64,000 bases of DNA from Hericium rajendrae (Eukaryota > Basidiomycota > Agaricomycetes > Russulales > Hericiaceae), in the NCBI GenBank assembly GCA_033439255.1, contig CM065882.1:3162001-3226000 (forward strand), given 5' to 3'. The position numbers and the translations under genes were made by a program. The notes below the pieces were generated by a model. The model worked only from the letters and a program-made list of their open reading frames with translations. It ran no database searches and was not told the origin of the DNA. Below, one piece after another: positions 62,795 through 64,000 of this stretch. Every line of letters starts with the position of its first letter. Position 1 is the first letter of the stretch.

Positions 62795-64000
62795 ATGGAT
62801 CGCCAACGAAGCCCATTACCCACTGATGGTGAAGACCTCTTGCAGGTAATTTGTTCCCGCAAAGATCTCGATACAAGATAGTCACTGATTTTCCTAGGCG
62901 GCTCTGTCAGACGCGTTCTCTGTCGGGGACCTACCCCGCCAGCCAGCCGTAGTTTCAGTTCAAGAGACGCAATCGGCTTCGTTGACTGCTGAGGCGCCTG
63001 CTGCCACGTCATCACAAGAGGAAAGCATGTCGTCGTCTGCAGTCTCTGCTCAGGACTACGACGCCTGGAAGGCCGAGTACGACGCGCAACTTGTGGGATG
63101 GCGCCAGGAGTCCGCCAAGGCGCGAGAGCACGCCGAGGCGGAGCGCGCGCGGTGGGAGGAGATTCGCCAGCGCGAGAAACGGGAGGGTGGGGCGGCGAGC
63201 GAAGCATGGGAGAGCGTCGCGGGTTCGGCTGTCGAGGAGCTGGGCGCGACTCTGGCGCGTGCACAGGGGAGGTCGGCCCCTCAAACAGAAGTGGGCTCGG
63301 ATTCTCCGAGTCCAGCAGATGTGCGGGACCTGGTCGAGGGCGAGCAGCCCGGGGCACATACACAGGAATACATCGAGGTGCGTCTGCGGTCATGTCCTCG
63401 TAATGACCGAGCTGATCCCAAACGTCGCGTGTGCTAAAAAGGCTTCCCTTCCCCGTGCGGGCCCTTCTATCGTCATTGTCACAGCAGAAACATCGAGCCA
63501 AGTCGCAGACGCGGCCCAGGCCGGCCACGCGGACACCACGTCTCCGACGCACGCGCACGATCCCTCCCACGCGTCGAGCTCGCCTCGCTGGGAGGACGTC
63601 ACGTCCTCTCTAACCTCTTCTTTCCCCTCGATGTCGTTCCCTGAAACGTCCCGCCCAGAGTCGCCCGAGCACCAACATGCCCACCACCACCATCACCACC
63701 ACCATGATGCGCACGTGCACGAGCCGCACCACGAGCCGCGACACGCCCATACCCATGCACACGAGCATGAACATACCCTACCCCAGCCGACCGGAAGCGC
63801 GTCGGCGACCCTTGCAGTTTTCGACTCGACGCTGTCCGTGCGCACACGCACATGGGCGCTTGTCTCCGCGCTTGCGATCAACATGCTCCTGCCCTTCGTG
63901 AATGGCGTCATGCTCGGCTTCGGCGAGATCTTCGCGAAGAATGTCGTCGTCGGATGGTTCGGCTTTGGACAGCGCGGGTCTGGGACGGGCGCGGCAGCGA
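62795..64000 (+). CDS. MIM1/TOM13-domain protein with His-rich segment (3' end outside window)
   Basis: ATG at 62795 (MDRQRSPLPTDGEDLLQ); exon 1 62795-62845, exon 2 62898-63377 or slightly longer, exon 3 from about 63485 to beyond the window. An Ala/Ser/Glu-rich segment with a probable coiled coil (YDAWKAEYDAQLVGWRQ ... ARWEEIRQREKRE) comes first, then RWEDVTSSLTSSFPSMS. A His-rich run follows (63676-63770, at least 20 His). Near the end lies LALINMLLPFVNG-like sequence, precisely SALAINMLLPFVNGVMLGFGEI, then FAKNVVVGWFGFG. The NGxMLGFGE pattern is the signature of MIM1/TOM13, which inserts alpha-helical proteins into the mitochondrial outer membrane. The donor of intron 2 is ambiguous (63378, 63382 or about 63395). 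No stop codon occurs before 64000. Confidence 0.8.

Noticed and set aside
63676-63940. Zinc transporter of the cation diffusion facilitator family
   Set aside because: The His-rich run suggested it, but the membrane segment that follows has the NGxMLGFGE pattern of MIM1/TOM13 and no CDF HxxxD motifs.

Overview
The window is nuclear DNA of a filamentous basidiomycete, most likely an Agaricomycete (the order is not resolvable). The right 46 kb carries fungal housekeeping genes broken by many 48-68 nt GT-AG introns. Fungus-typical members are a White-collar-2-type GATA factor, the peroxisomal multifunctional enzyme of beta-oxidation, ERG28, a vacuolar-type Ca2+/H+ exchanger and a MIM1/TOM13 protein.

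Layout. Bases 1 to about 18,100 are a transposon-rich block without an intact gene. Its main object is a pair of roughly 465-bp inverted arms (2437-2905 and 16925-18091). Between them lie decayed minus-strand coding fragments, including a SWIM-type zinc finger (WSCNC...FCKHIV) of the kind found in Mutator-like transposases. A 707-bp element with 33-bp perfect terminal inverted repeats and an 8-bp target duplication (hAT-like) is inserted in the right arm. The interior is swollen by strand-asymmetric GC-rich minisatellite blocks, AT-rich spacers, LTR-retroelement fossils and several families of 34-44 nt palindromes that recur near block edges.

From 18.3 kb on, the genes in order are: SDS22 (+), WC-2-like (-), ankyrin protein (+), PRMT5 (+), thiamine pyrophosphokinase (-), a tail-anchored protein (-), a long disordered protein (-), ERG28 (+), F-box/LRR protein (+), CAX-type Ca2+/H+ exchanger (+), FOX2/MFE-2 (-), B-type cyclin (-), FHA/G-patch protein (-), XLF/NHEJ1-like (+), about 4 kb of unresolved sequence, and a MIM1/TOM13-domain gene cut by the window end (+). 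The genes do not form one pathway. Several pairs share short divergent promoters: ankyrin/WC-2, ERG28/disordered protein, XLF/FHA-G-patch.

Caution on sequence quality. In at least seven conserved host genes the reading frame of an otherwise well-conserved protein jumps by one base. Most jumps fall at a short C or G run and are explained by one missing base. Assembly indels are the likeliest cause, so these genes are annotated as functional across the jumps. Exon limits come from reading splice sites and protein continuity by eye. No database search was run.
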